Positions 16,085 to 24,953 of a stretch of DNA of 64,000 nt are shown here, in pieces. The notes under the pieces were generated by a model. It was given only the letters and a program-made list of their open reading frames with translations, was not told the DNA's origin and made no database searches. Every line of letters begins with the position of its first letter. Position 1 is the first letter of the stretch. This stretch comes from Microbacterium sp. lyk4-40-TSB-66 (GTDB taxonomy: Bacteria > Actinomycetota > Actinomycetes > Actinomycetales > Microbacteriaceae): NCBI RefSeq assembly GCF_030209475.1, contig NZ_JARVRW010000001.1, forward strand, positions 1 to 64,000, in the 5' to 3' direction. Both the position numbers and the translations under genes were made by a program.

Positions 16085-17547
16085 CAGCGTTCCAGGGGGA
16101 AGATGGTGCCCGGGTTCATGATCCCGTGCGGATCGAGAGCCTTCTTGACCCGGACGAGCAGTTCGAGCGCGGACCCGTGTTCCTCAGCGGTCCACGGTGT
16201 GCGGTACTTGCCGATGCCGTGGTGGTGCACCATCGAGCCGCCCAGACGCAGTGCCTCCTCGACGACGATCGCGTTCAGTGGCTCGTGGTACTGGGTGATC
16301 TCGTCCCGCGGGTCGCAACCGATCGTGTAGTCGTAGACGAAGTAGAGATTGGTCCCGGTCTGATAGCTGTGCGACGAATGAGCGCCGAGCATCGTCAGAT
16401 CGTCCGCGTGGGCGAACTCTGCCCGCACGCGCAACATCACCGATTCGTAGAGCTCGACGACGCGCGACCAGTCGACCGAGACCTCGGTCGTGTAACCGAG
16501 GTGGGAATGCGCGAGCATGTCGGCTTTCTCGCGATCGATCTTGTCCTGGCCCCAGTTGAGGTTGTCGAACCACTGCTGGACGAGCGAATCCTCCACACGC
16601 ACATGCTGCCTGTCGGAGAAGACCTCCTCGATCGCCTCCGCCGTGGCGTCGGCGAGACGACGCGGGCCCTCGGCGACAAGGATGACGACATTGCGGCCGT
16701 CGTGGAAGTGAGCGAAGTGCTGGCGGGCGTCCTCGGGGGAGTACACGCGAGCGACGGACGGACGGTATCCCTGCACCACCAACTCACGCAGTGCATCGAC
16801 GCCCGTGCCGAAGTCCTCCGTGAGGAAGCCGAAGTACCGATTGTTCTCGGGCTGGTACGGCCAGAGTTTCACGGTGACCTCGGTGACGAACGCGAAGGCG
16901 CCCTCGTTGCCGATGACGAGGTGGCGGATGTCGGGGCCGGCTGCACGCCGCGGGACGTTCTTGATGCGCGTGATGGTCCCGTCGGCGAGAACGGCCTCGA
17001 GTCCGACGACCATGTCTTCGATGGCTCCGTACAGGGTCGAGAACTGGCCGATCGAACGGGTCGCGACGAGACCCCCGTACTGGGCCAGGGGCTTGGATTG
17101 CGGAGAGTGGCCCGTCGTGTAGCCCAGCGCTCGCACCTCGTCCTCCACGCGTTGCAGGGGAACTCCGCATTGGACGGTCAACATCATGTCTTGCGTGTCG
17201 ATCTTCAGGACCCGGTCCATGCGGGAGCCGTCGAGCACTATCGAATCGGCGACGACCGTCTCGAGTCCGCCCTCCGTGGCCGTTCGCCCCGTGCGGGGCA
17301 CGATCGCGACGAGGTTGTCGTTTGCGAAGCGGAGGACCGCCGAGACCTCTTCCGTGTCGCGGGGGTAGACGATCGCGCAGGGGAACGGGCCGTCGAAGAT
17401 CCCGTGGACGGCGCTGTACTTCTTGAACCGGTCCACGCTCGCTTCACGCAGCGACTGCTCATTCGTGTCGACGGCGTCGGGACCGAGCATGTCGGAGAGG
17501 CGAGCGACGATCTCAGCGCGACCGAGGAACGAGAGGGAATCTGCCAT
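16084..17547 (-). CDS. FAD-binding oxidoreductase, VAO/AGPS-like
   Basis: A 487-residue flavoenzyme of the FAD_binding_4 plus FAD-oxidase_C type. The PCMH FAD site lies at residues about 58-235, with PRTGRTATEGG and GHSPQSKPLAQYGG. The C-terminus has GGSMVHHHGIGKYR, the His-rich active-site stretch of alkyldihydroxyacetone-phosphate synthase and related dehydrogenases, and ends HGIMNPGTIFPLER. It may oxidise a hydroxy acid or alcohol, or act on a glycerol-ether-like substrate. It is coupled to the FGGY kinase downstream and lies 30 bases after the SDR gene. Confidence 0.85.
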   Translation of the reverse strand: MADSLSFLGRAEIVARLSDMLGPDAVDTNEQSLREASVDRFKKYSAVHGIFDGPFPCAIVYPRDTEEVSAVLRFANDNLVAIVPRTGRTATEGGLETVVADSIVLDGSRMDRVLKIDTQDMMLTVQCGVPLQRVEDEVRALGYTTGHSPQSKPLAQYGGLVATRSIGQFSTLYGAIEDMVVGLEAVLADGTITRIKNVPRRAAGPDIRHLVIGNEGAFAFVTEVTVKLWPYQPENNRYFGFLTEDFGTGVDALRELVVQGYRPSVARVYSPEDARQHFAHFHDGRNVVILVAEGPRRLADATAEAIEEVFSDRQHVRVEDSLVQQWFDNLNWGQDKIDREKADMLAHSHLGYTTEVSVDWSRVVELYESVMLRVRAEFAHADDLTMLGAHSSHSYQTGTNLYFVYDYTIGCDPRDEITQYHEPLNAIVVEEALRLGGSMVHHHGIGKYRTPWTAEEHGSALELLVRVKKALDPHGIMNPGTIFPLER

Positions 17548-17577
17548 GACGACCTTTCAGGAGTGGGGGAGGAGCTG

Positions 17578-18360
17578 TCAGCGCAGCAGGTAACCGCCGT
17601 CGACGACCAGGGTGTGGCCGGTGACGTAGTCGCTCGCGCGACTGCTGAGGAAGACGAGGGCGCCCATGAGGTCGGCGGGGTCTCCCCACCGTCCAGCCGG
17701 CACGTGGTCGATGACGCGGGCGTTCGCCGCGGCATCCGATCGGGTTTTCTCGGTGAGCGGCGTGGCGAAATAGCCGGGCGCGATCGCGTTGACCTGTACC
17801 CCGAACCCGCCCAGTTCGTCTGCGTACGCCTTCGTGAAGCCGACGACCCCGGCTTTCGACGCGGCGTACGCCGGCGACTGTCGGCCGCCGAGGAAGGAGA
17901 ACAGCGACGCGATGTTGACGATCTTCCCGCAACCTTGGGGGATCATGACGGATGCCGCGGCGCGGGCGAAGTCGAAGGTCGCCGTCAGATTGACGGCGAT
18001 CATCGGATCCCACTTCTCGCGACCGAAGGCCGTGACGTCGTCGCTGAGCAGATTGATGCCGGCGGAGTTCACCAGGATGTCGAGCCCGCCGAGGGTGTCG
18101 ACGCACGACTTCACGGCGTGACGTGGGGCGTCCGGCGCGGTCACGTCGGTCTGTGCGAAGACGTAGCGGCGGCCGAGTGATTCCACCAGCTTTTGTGTCG
18201 TTCCGTCGTCGTCGACGAGAGAGGGGACGAAGACGTCCGCTCCGGCGGATGCCAGTGCGAGCGTGAACGCACGCCCGAGGCCGCCGTTGCCGCCGGTGAC
18301 CATCGCCGTCTTCCCCTGGAGGGAGAAGAAGGACGGGCCGAATTCGGTGACATCCATCAT
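17578..18360 (-). CDS. short-chain dehydrogenase/reductase, KduD/Ga5DH-like
   Basis: A 260-residue classical SDR. The cofactor motif TGGNGGLG is at residues about 22-29, the NSAG strand follows, and the catalytic YAASK (Y-x3-K) is present with a Ser upstream. The last residues, VTGHTLVVDGGYLLR, are the family terminus. Closest in type to 2-deoxy-gluconate or gluconate 5-dehydrogenases, that is, a sugar-acid or polyol oxidoreductase. It overlaps the aldehyde dehydrogenase stop by ATGA. Confidence 0.88.
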   Translation of the reverse strand: MMDVTEFGPSFFSLQGKTAMVTGGNGGLGRAFTLALASAGADVFVPSLVDDDGTTQKLVESLGRRYVFAQTDVTAPDAPRHAVKSCVDTLGGLDILVNSAGINLLSDDVTAFGREKWDPMIAVNLTATFDFARAAASVMIPQGCGKIVNIASLFSFLGGRQSPAYAASKAGVVGFTKAYADELGGFGVQVNAIAPGYFATPLTEKTRSDAAANARVIDHVPAGRWGDPADLMGALVFLSSRASDYVTGHTLVVDGGYLLR

Positions 18361-19847
18361 TCAGCCGTCTCTGCGAACGGGTCGGCGATGCCGACGTAGG
18401 TCGTTTCCAGGTACTCGTGTATTCCTTCCGCGCCGCCCTCGCGACCCAGGCCCGACTGCTTGACCCCGCCGAACGGTGCTGCCGCATTCGACACGACGCC
18501 GGCGTTGAGCCCCAACATGCCGGTCTCCAGGGTCTCTGCGAGACGCAAGCCCCTCTTCAGGTCACGGGTGTACGCGAAGCACACCAAGCCGAACGGAGTC
18601 GAGTTGGCGAGGCGAACCGCCTCTTCTTCGGACGTGAACGTGATGATGGGCGCGACCGGTCCGAAGATCTCCTCCCTGAGGATCGCCGCATCGTGCGGCA
18701 CGTCGACGAGCACGGTGGGCGCGTAGAAGTACCCGGGACCGGGGAGGACGGATCCGCCGAGTGCGACGCGCGACCCTTCGGTGACGGCGCCCTCGACGAG
18801 AGCGGCGACCTTGTCTCGGGTGGCGGCGTCGACCAACGGTCCCATCGTCGAGTGCGGTTCGGTTCCCCGGGCGGTGACGAACGCCGCGATTCGCGCGGTG
18901 AACTTCTCCGTGAACTCCGCGCAGACGCTCTCGTGGACCAGGAAGCGATTGGCAGCGACGCACGCCTCGCCCCCGTTCCGCATCTTCGCCAGAACCGCGC
19001 CGTCCACGGCCGCGTCGATGTCGGCGTCGTCGAACACGATGAACGGGGCGTTCCCTCCGAGCTCCATCGACACCTTCAGAACCTGGTCGGCTGCGTCCAC
19101 GATGAGGCGTCTTCCGACCTCCGTCGACCCTGTGAACGACAGTTTGCGCAGCCGCGCATCTTTGATGAGCGGACCGGTGACAGCTTCGGCATGAGTGGTC
19201 GGGATGACGTTCAACACACCCGCCGGTAGCCCGGCTTCCTTGAGCACCTCGGTCAACAGGAGTGCCGTGAGGGGGGTGAGCGCCGCAGGTTTCAGCACCA
19301 TCGTGCACCCCGCGGCGATTGCGGGGGCCACCTTGCGGGTCGCCATCGCGAGAGGGAAGTTCCACGGTGTGATGAGCAGGCTCGGACCGACGGGCCGCTG
19401 CACGACGAGGAGACGGTTCCGGCCGTCCGGCGCGGTCGAGTACCGTCCGGCGATCCGCGGAGCCTCCTCGCTGAACCACCGAAGGAACTCCGCTCCGTAA
19501 GCGACTTCCCCGCGAGCCTCCGCGAGCGGTTTGCCCATCTCCAGGGTCATCGCGAGCGCGAAGTCGTCGGCACGCGCGGTCACCAGGTCGAACGCGCGAC
19601 GGAGGATCTCCGCCCGCTCGCGCGGCGCGGTCCGACCCCACTCGTGCTGCGCGGCGTGTGCGGCGGCCAGCGCCGACTCCCCGTCCGCGACGCTGGCGTC
19701 GGCGACTCTCGCCAGCACCTTCTCCGTCGCCGGATCGATCACGTCGAAGCGGTCGCCCGTGGACGCGGCGCGCCATTCGCCGGCGATGTACAAGTCCGTC
19801 GGCAGCGATGCGACGAAAGCGTGCTCGTCGCGATCGGTCGCGCTCAT
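18357..19847 (-). CDS. aldehyde dehydrogenase, succinate-semialdehyde type
   Basis: A 496-residue NAD(P)-dependent aldehyde dehydrogenase. Seen: ITPWNFPLAMATRKVAPAIA, the cofactor turn FTGSTEVG, the general-base Glu in VSMELGGNAPF and the nucleophile Cys in NGGEACVAANRF (about residue 295). It resembles GabD/NAD-dependent succinate-semialdehyde dehydrogenases, but related enzymes take other small aldehydes such as glycolaldehyde or malonate semialdehyde. It overlaps both neighbours by ATGA, so it is tightly coupled within the catabolic operon. Confidence 0.9.
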   Translation of the reverse strand: MSATDRDEHAFVASLPTDLYIAGEWRAASTGDRFDVIDPATEKVLARVADASVADGESALAAAHAAQHEWGRTAPRERAEILRRAFDLVTARADDFALAMTLEMGKPLAEARGEVAYGAEFLRWFSEEAPRIAGRYSTAPDGRNRLLVVQRPVGPSLLITPWNFPLAMATRKVAPAIAAGCTMVLKPAALTPLTALLLTEVLKEAGLPAGVLNVIPTTHAEAVTGPLIKDARLRKLSFTGSTEVGRRLIVDAADQVLKVSMELGGNAPFIVFDDADIDAAVDGAVLAKMRNGGEACVAANRFLVHESVCAEFTEKFTARIAAFVTARGTEPHSTMGPLVDAATRDKVAALVEGAVTEGSRVALGGSVLPGPGYFYAPTVLVDVPHDAAILREEIFGPVAPIITFTSEEEAVRLANSTPFGLVCFAYTRDLKRGLRLAETLETGMLGLNAGVVSNAAAPFGGVKQSGLGREGGAEGIHEYLETTYVGIADPFAETAE

Positions 19848-20776
19848 CGGGCACCCTCCGGCGTGGCGACGCGGCGCAGAGACACTCCGGCGAGGTCTTC
19901 ATAGAGCTTCACGGGTGTCATCTCTCCGGCGAGGTCGCCGTATTGCGCCTTCGCGCGGCGGTATACCTGTTCGACGACCGCGGACAGCTCCACGGGCACA
20001 CCGACGGTACGGGCCAGGTCGATCGACAATCCCAGGTCCTTGCAGGCCAGTGCGATGGCGAATCCCTCGTCGTAATCTCCGTGATCCAACACGGACAGCA
20101 CATCGTTCTCGACGAAGTTCGAGTTCGCGGGACTCGCGATGATGGACGTGCGGAGCACCTCGAGATCGACGCCTGCCTTGACTCCCACGGCGAGGACTTC
20201 TGCCGTCGCCACGAGGTGCGAGAACCACAGTTGGTTGAGCATCAGTTTGACGGCGTAGCCCGCACCGTGGCCGCCGACGTGCAGGATGCGTTCCGGATCG
20301 CCCATCGCCTCGAGCACGGGACGCAGCCGGGCGACGTCGTCGGCGTCGCCTCCGACGAAGATCTGCAGTCGACCGGCCGCCGCGCCGACCGACATTCCGC
20401 TCACCGGCGCGTCGAGGACGTGCAGATCTCGATGAGCATGATCCCGGCGCGCGGCGGCAGCGACGTCGGGGACGGAGGTGGACATGTCGATCCACGTGCC
20501 GCCATCCCGGATCCCCGCCAGGATGCCCGTCGGTCCGTTCACGACGGAGTCGACGTGTCGGGGCGTCGGAAGCATCGTGATGACGACGTCGCTCCCGGCG
20601 GCGACCTCAGCTGCCGTATCGGCCCACCGGGCGCCGTTGTCGATCAGCTCTGTCGCGGCCTCGGGACGGATGTCGGTGACGATGAGAGGGAATCCTGCCT
20701 GCTGCAGGTTCTTCGTCATCCCCGAACCCATGTTGCCCAGTCCGATGAAGCCGATGGTGAGTGTGTTGTCGGTCAC
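19844..20776 (-). CDS. beta-hydroxyacid dehydrogenase (HIBADH/GarR family)
   Basis: A 310-residue NAD(P)-dependent dehydrogenase. The N-terminal IGFIGLGNMGSGMTKNL binds the cofactor, DAPVSGMSVGAAAGRLQIFVGG binds substrate, and GHGAGYAVKLMLNQL contains the catalytic Lys. Family substrates are 3-hydroxyisobutyrate, tartronate semialdehyde, L-threonate and similar acids. GTG 20776 is chosen because GGAAGG lies 7 bases upstream; an ATG seven codons earlier lacks a site. It follows the Fae homologue by 17 bases. Confidence 0.88.
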   Translation of the reverse strand: MTDNTLTIGFIGLGNMGSGMTKNLQQAGFPLIVTDIRPEAATELIDNGARWADTAAEVAAGSDVVITMLPTPRHVDSVVNGPTGILAGIRDGGTWIDMSTSVPDVAAAARRDHAHRDLHVLDAPVSGMSVGAAAGRLQIFVGGDADDVARLRPVLEAMGDPERILHVGGHGAGYAVKLMLNQLWFSHLVATAEVLAVGVKAGVDLEVLRTSIIASPANSNFVENDVLSVLDHGDYDEGFAIALACKDLGLSIDLARTVGVPVELSAVVEQVYRRAKAQYGDLAGEMTPVKLYEDLAGVSLRRVATPEGAR

Positions 20777-20793
20777 GTTCTTGCCTTCCCGGA

Positions 20794-21303
20794 TCACGAC
20801 GTCGGTGCGGTGTAGAAGGGATTGCGCGGCGCGTGGCGCGCCTCGAGCACCGCGTCGAGCGCGGGGAGGTGTTCGACACCGTTGCGCAGCGCCGTCGCGG
20901 TGGCCTCCCTGTTGTTGCGGTACACCGCGTCCGCGTCGTCCGCCCCGGGATTGACCCAGACGGCGGCGATCACGACATCCGTGTCCGTTTCAGGAGGGGA
21001 GATCACGCCGGCCGCGACCGCGTCGGCCACGCCGGCTGCGACTCCGGCCTGGGCAGGACCCCAGATGTGGGTGCTGTGCTCATCCGTGGTCGGCGCTGAC
21101 TTCGTGACGAATAAGGTGAGCGGCTTCACGGGCAGTGAGGGAGCCAGAACGGCGACGAATGGGACGTGGCCCGAGCTGGGGGAGGCGAGGGCGGTCGCCC
21201 AGGCGACGCCTGCCGGTCCGCTGCGGGGCCCGGCCACGGTATTGATGTGAGCGGCGTTGACGCCGTCCCCGATGAAGCTCTCTCCGATGCGCAGGGTGGT
21301 CAT
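20794..21303 (-). CDS. formaldehyde-activating enzyme (Fae) homologue
   Basis: A 169-residue single-domain Fae-family protein. In methylotrophs Fae condenses formaldehyde with tetrahydromethanopterin. Seen: GESFIGDGVNAAHINTVAG, where His19 matches the catalytic His of Fae, then LAPSLPVKPLTLFVTK, WGPAQAGVAAGVADAVAAGVI and NNREAT. All are in family order and the length is normal. Gram-positive actinobacteria generally lack methanopterin, and no cofactor genes are present here, so the substrate is probably different or the carrier unusual. It is first in the six-gene operon, divergent from the IclR gene. AGAGGAAC precedes ATG 21303. Confidence 0.85.
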   Translation of the reverse strand: MTTLRIGESFIGDGVNAAHINTVAGPRSGPAGVAWATALASPSSGHVPFVAVLAPSLPVKPLTLFVTKSAPTTDEHSTHIWGPAQAGVAAGVADAVAAGVISPPETDTDVVIAAVWVNPGADDADAVYRNNREATATALRNGVEHLPALDAVLEARHAPRNPFYTAPTS

Positions 21304-21395
21304 CGCGGTTCCTCTCTTCGTTGAGCTTGCCGCCGGGCGGCCGAGCCGATGGCAACACATTAGGTGACGGATGCCCTATGGACACCCCTTGATGC

Positions 21396-21407
21396 AAATA
21401 TGGCAAA
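21396..21407. promoter_or_regulatory. putative IclR operator (fae-operon side)
   Basis: AAATATGGCAAA lies between the divergent Fae-operon and IclR starts. Its core ATATGGCAAA (21398-21407) is repeated in reverse as TTTGCCATAT before the transporter operon at 22288-22297. Confidence 0.55.
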
Positions 21408-21411
21408 CGAT

Positions 21412-21417
21412 TAGATT
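21412..21417 (+). promoter_or_regulatory. leaderless -10 element TAGATT
   Basis: TAGATT lies exactly six bases before ATG 21424 and directly after the putative operator. It decides between GTG 21421 and ATG 21424. Confidence 0.6.
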
Positions 21418-21423
21418 TGGGTG

Positions 21424-22275
21424 ATGTCGACTCCCTCTTCAGGCCCCCGCCGCAATTCCTCCGGACTAGCGCGAGATATCGAAATCATCGAGTTGCTCGG
21501 TTCTGCGGAGGCGGTGGCGGCGGCGGGGCTCGGAGTGTCGCGCGTGGCGCAGCTCACGGGACGTGACAAAGCGGTCGTCTCCCGCACACTCGCGACGCTC
21601 GCGGACGCCGGACTGCTCGACCGCGATGACAGCACACTTGCCTACCGGCTCGGATCCCGCCTCTATGCGCTGGCCGCGCTCACCGTCGAGAGTCGCCTCG
21701 CTCGGGAATCGCAGCCGGTGCTCCGCCGCGTCGCGCAGCGGGCACGGGAGACCACGCATCTGTGCGTCCTCCGGGGTGGCAACGTGCTCACCATCGCCAG
21801 TGAGCTCAGTCCCTACGAGTTCCGCACCACGGGCTGGGAGGGTGTCACCACGGCGGCATGGCGAACCCCGTCCGGTCGGGTGCTGCTGAGTGACTGGGAT
21901 GAGGAGGCGCTCGTCCGCTGGTACGACGAGCACGGCCAGGATCAGGCCATCGTCGGACCCGTGCCCCCGCACATCGCCGGCTTCTCGGTTCTGCAGGCCC
22001 CGCCCGCAGACCGGATCGTCGTCTCCGACCTCGAAAGCCTCAAGGATGAGCTCGGCCGGATCCGAGAGAGCGGGTACGCCCTGCTCGACGAGGAGCTCGA
22101 ACTGGGCGTTGTGGGCGCGTCCGCGCCCATCCGCGACTTCACCGGCCGGATCGTGGCGGCCCTGAATGTGAGCGCGCCGAAGTCCCGAATCGGGGAGCGC
22201 CTCGACGGTCTCGCCAGATTCGTGGCCGTGAGTGCGCGCGAGTTGTCCTCGAACCTCGGGTACACCCAGCCCTGA
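21424..22275 (+). CDS. IclR family transcriptional regulator
   Basis: A 283-residue regulator. The N-terminal winged helix (residues about 14-80: VSRVAQLTGRDKAVVSRTLATLADAGLL) is followed by an IclR effector domain with TTHLCVLRGGNVL, AAWRTPSGRVLLS and the terminal VVGASAPIRDFTGRIVAALNVSAP. IclR proteins usually control adjacent catabolic operons in response to a small acid or aromatic. It sits between the Fae operon and the ABC importer operon, and a shared motif lies before both, so it probably governs the whole locus. Confidence 0.9.
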   Translation: MSTPSSGPRRNSSGLARDIEIIELLGSAEAVAAAGLGVSRVAQLTGRDKAVVSRTLATLADAGLLDRDDSTLAYRLGSRLYALAALTVESRLARESQPVLRRVAQRARETTHLCVLRGGNVLTIASELSPYEFRTTGWEGVTTAAWRTPSGRVLLSDWDEEALVRWYDEHGQDQAIVGPVPPHIAGFSVLQAPPADRIVVSDLESLKDELGRIRESGYALLDEELELGVVGASAPIRDFTGRIVAALNVSAPKSRIGERLDGLARFVAVSARELSSNLGYTQP

Positions 22276-22287
22276 CGCGGAAGCGCA

Positions 22288-22297
22288 TTTGCCATAT
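22288..22297. promoter_or_regulatory. putative IclR operator (transporter side)
   Basis: TTTGCCATAT is the exact reverse complement of the motif at 21398-21407. It lies 95 bases before the first transporter gene. Confidence 0.5.
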
Positions 22298-22391
22298 GTG
22301 CAAGCATCGTTGTGCATATGCATGGTGCGGCCGTATGTTCACTCCAACACCGAGCGGATCGGTGAATCTCGATGAAGAGAGGAGCGCAGAC

Positions 22392-23057
22392 GTGACCGAT
22401 TTCGACCTCGACGGCCTCCTCACCTTCTGGGGCCGGCGATGGGATGACATTCTCGACCTCGTCCTCCAGCACCTCGCGGTCGTCGCCGTGAGCATCCTCA
22501 TCGCCACCGTGATCGGTGTGCTCATCGGCGTCGCCGTGTGGAACCGACCGGTGCCGAGGTCACTGACGATCGCCGCGGCCGGCGTCGCGCTGACGATCCC
22601 GTCCCTCGCGCTCCTGGCGCTGATCACGCCCGTGTTCGGTCTCGGATGGACCCCTACGGTCATCTCGCTGGTGTTCTACTCGCTCCTGCCCATCGTGAGG
22701 AACACGGTCGTGGGTCTGCGCGAGGTATCGCCGGCGATCATGGAATCGGCCAAGGGCATGGGCATGTCACCCGCGAAGATCCTCCTGACGGTCCAGCTGC
22801 CCATCGCGTGGCCGATCATCCTCACCGGAGTCCGCGTCGCCGCCCAGCTCACGATCGGCATCGCCGCCATCGCGGCCTACGTCGCCGGCCCCGGTCTGGG
22901 CCAGTTCATCTTCCAGGGGCTGTCGTCGCTGGGCTCGAAGAACGCCCTCAACTTCGCACTCACCGGGACGCTGGGCGTCGTCATCCTGGCGCTGCTCATC
23001 GACGGTGCCTTCGTCCTCATCACCCGCATGACCACCTCAAGGGGGCTCCGTGTCTGA
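22392..23057 (+). CDS. quaternary-amine (OpuC/YehW-type) ABC permease
   Basis: A 221-residue permease of the ProW/OpuCB/OpuCD type with about five or six helices. The coupling EAA loop reads SPAIMESAKGMGMSPAKILLTVQLP. Such importers carry glycine betaine, choline, carnitine or similar cations. GTG 22392 is preceded by GAGAGGAG at 8 bases. It overlaps the ATPase gene by 8 bases. Its place beside catabolic genes suggests uptake for growth rather than osmoprotection. Confidence 0.9.
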   Translation: MTDFDLDGLLTFWGRRWDDILDLVLQHLAVVAVSILIATVIGVLIGVAVWNRPVPRSLTIAAAGVALTIPSLALLALITPVFGLGWTPTVISLVFYSLLPIVRNTVVGLREVSPAIMESAKGMGMSPAKILLTVQLPIAWPIILTGVRVAAQLTIGIAAIAAYVAGPGLGQFIFQGLSSLGSKNALNFALTGTLGVVILALLIDGAFVLITRMTTSRGLRV

Positions 23058-24081
23058 ATCGGCCACCGGCGTCGCAGCCATTGCGCGCAACACCAGCGGA
23101 GTCGGCATCACGCTCGACCGCGTCACCAAGGTCTACCCGGGACAAGACGAGCCTGCCGTCCACGACTTCTCCATGGACGTCCTCCCCGGAGAACTCATCA
23201 TGTTCGTCGGCCCGTCGGGGTGCGGCAAGACCACGACGATGAAGATGATCAACCGCATCATCGAGCCCAGCTCGGGGACGATCACGATCGACGGGAGCGA
23301 CGTCCTCTCCCTCAATCCGAACGAACTGCGCCGCCACATCGGGTACGTCATCCAGCAGATCGGCCTCTTCCCCCACATGACGATCGCCGAGAATATCGCC
23401 GTGGTGCCGCGGCTCCTCGGCTGGTCCAAGCAGAAGACGGCGGACCGTGTCGATGAGCTGCTGGACACCGTGCAACTCGATCCGTCGACCTTCGCCGCCC
23501 GCTACCCGAAACAGCTCTCCGGTGGGCAGCAGCAGCGAGTCGGGGTTGCTCGGGCCTTGGCAGCGGATCCGCCCGTGATGCTCATGGACGAGCCGTTCGG
23601 GGCCACCGACCCGATCACCCGGGAGAAGCTCCAAGCCGAGTTCCTGCGACTTCAGGAGACCCTCGGCAAGACGATCGTGTTCGTCACCCACGACTTCGAC
23701 GAGGCCATCAAGCTGGGCGACAGGATCGCCGTCCTCTCCGACCGCAGCCACATAGAGCAGTTCGACACCCCGGCGAACATCCTCGCCGCGCCGGCCAACG
23801 ATTACGTCCGTTCCTTCATTGGGCACGGGGCGGCACTGAAACGCCTCGCGCTGATCCCGGTCAGCGAGGCGCGACTCGGAAGCGCGCAGGGGACACACGG
23901 CCTCGCGACGGTGTCGGTCACGGCCACGTTGCGCGATGCGCTGGACACGCTCGTCCTGCTGGGTGTTCCCGCCATCGACGTGGTCGCCGCCGATGGACGT
24001 CCCGTCGGCTCCCTCACGGTCGAACGCATCTCGGACGTCCTCGGCGCCGACGTGCCAGGCGTGGCATCCGCGGGTGCCTGA
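23050..24081 (+). CDS. quaternary-amine ABC importer ATPase (OpuCA/ProV-like)
   Basis: A 343-residue ATPase. Walker A GPSGCGKTT (residues 54-62), Q-loop VIQQIGLFPHMT, signature LSGGQQQR and Walker B VMLMDEPFG are intact. The D-loop reads GATDPITR, where relatives have GALDPITR. A single CBS-like segment follows at about 290-340, which in OpuCA proteins senses ionic strength. The start is GTG 23050, with a purine-rich AAGGGGG before it. The gene is coupled to both permease genes (8-base and 1-base overlaps). Confidence 0.92.
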   Translation: MSESATGVAAIARNTSGVGITLDRVTKVYPGQDEPAVHDFSMDVLPGELIMFVGPSGCGKTTTMKMINRIIEPSSGTITIDGSDVLSLNPNELRRHIGYVIQQIGLFPHMTIAENIAVVPRLLGWSKQKTADRVDELLDTVQLDPSTFAARYPKQLSGGQQQRVGVARALAADPPVMLMDEPFGATDPITREKLQAEFLRLQETLGKTIVFVTHDFDEAIKLGDRIAVLSDRSHIEQFDTPANILAAPANDYVRSFIGHGAALKRLALIPVSEARLGSAQGTHGLATVSVTATLRDALDTLVLLGVPAIDVVAADGRPVGSLTVERISDVLGADVPGVASAGA

Positions 24082-24869
24082 TGACCATCACCACGGAGAC
24101 CCAGACGATCGTCGCGGCGCGCCGCGCCGTGCCTCTCAGCAAGCGACGCATCTTCACTCTGAAGCGCTTCACCACTCCGATCGTCGTGGTGGTCATCCTG
24201 CTCGCGCTGTTCGTCTGGGTGTCCACGCTCCAGTTGGATTCGATCGAGCAGAGAACCATCAACCCGGAGTACCTGGCGCTGCGGATCGGCGAGCACCTGA
24301 GTCTCACCTTCGCCGCATCCGCGCTCATCGCCGTCCTGGCGATCCCGGTCGGCATCGCCGTCGCCAAGACGCCCTCGAGGATCGTTCGGTCGATCGTCCT
24401 CGCGATCGCGAACATCGGCCAAGCGACGCCCGCGGTCGGGGTGGTCATCCTGCTCGCGATCATCTGGCAGACGGGCTATTCGACCGCGCTCGTCGCCCTG
24501 GTGGTGTACGCGTTCCTCCCCGTTCTGCGAAACACGATGATCGGCATACAGCAGGTCGACGCGAGCGTGCGAGAGTCTGCGCGCGGCATGGGAATGACAC
24601 CCAGCCAGGTCCTCACGCGCATCGAACTGCCTCTCGCCGTTCCCGTCATCCTCGCCGGACTGCGCACGGCGCTCGTGTTCTGCGTCGGTGTGGCCACCAT
24701 CGCCACCTTCATCAACGCGGGCGGCCTCGGCGACATGATCGTCAACGGGCTGAAGCTGCAGCGCTACCCCGTGCTCGTCGTGGGCGCCGTCCTCGTCGCC
24801 TGCATCGCTCTGCTCATCGACTGGATCGCGGCGGTCGCTGAGGACCTCCTCACTCCGCGTGGTATCTGA
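24081..24869 (+). CDS. second quaternary-amine ABC permease
   Basis: A 262-residue permease, paralogous to the first, with an extra N-terminal helix of its own (residues about 30-55) and an EAA loop reading DASVRESARGMGMTPSQVLTRIELP. Its ATG shares a base with the ATPase stop (TGATG). The pair of different permeases flanking one ATPase is the standard OpuC/YehZYXW arrangement. Confidence 0.9.
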   Translation: MTITTETQTIVAARRAVPLSKRRIFTLKRFTTPIVVVVILLALFVWVSTLQLDSIEQRTINPEYLALRIGEHLSLTFAASALIAVLAIPVGIAVAKTPSRIVRSIVLAIANIGQATPAVGVVILLAIIWQTGYSTALVALVVYAFLPVLRNTMIGIQQVDASVRESARGMGMTPSQVLTRIELPLAVPVILAGLRTALVFCVGVATIATFINAGGLGDMIVNGLKLQRYPVLVVGAVLVACIALLIDWIAAVAEDLLTPRGI

Positions 24870-24953
24870 CCCCGACGACGGGGTCGCACTCAGGTACCCG
24901 CCACCGGGGGTCACTTCCCCCGCACCACCCCTCAACACACTCAAGGAGACACC

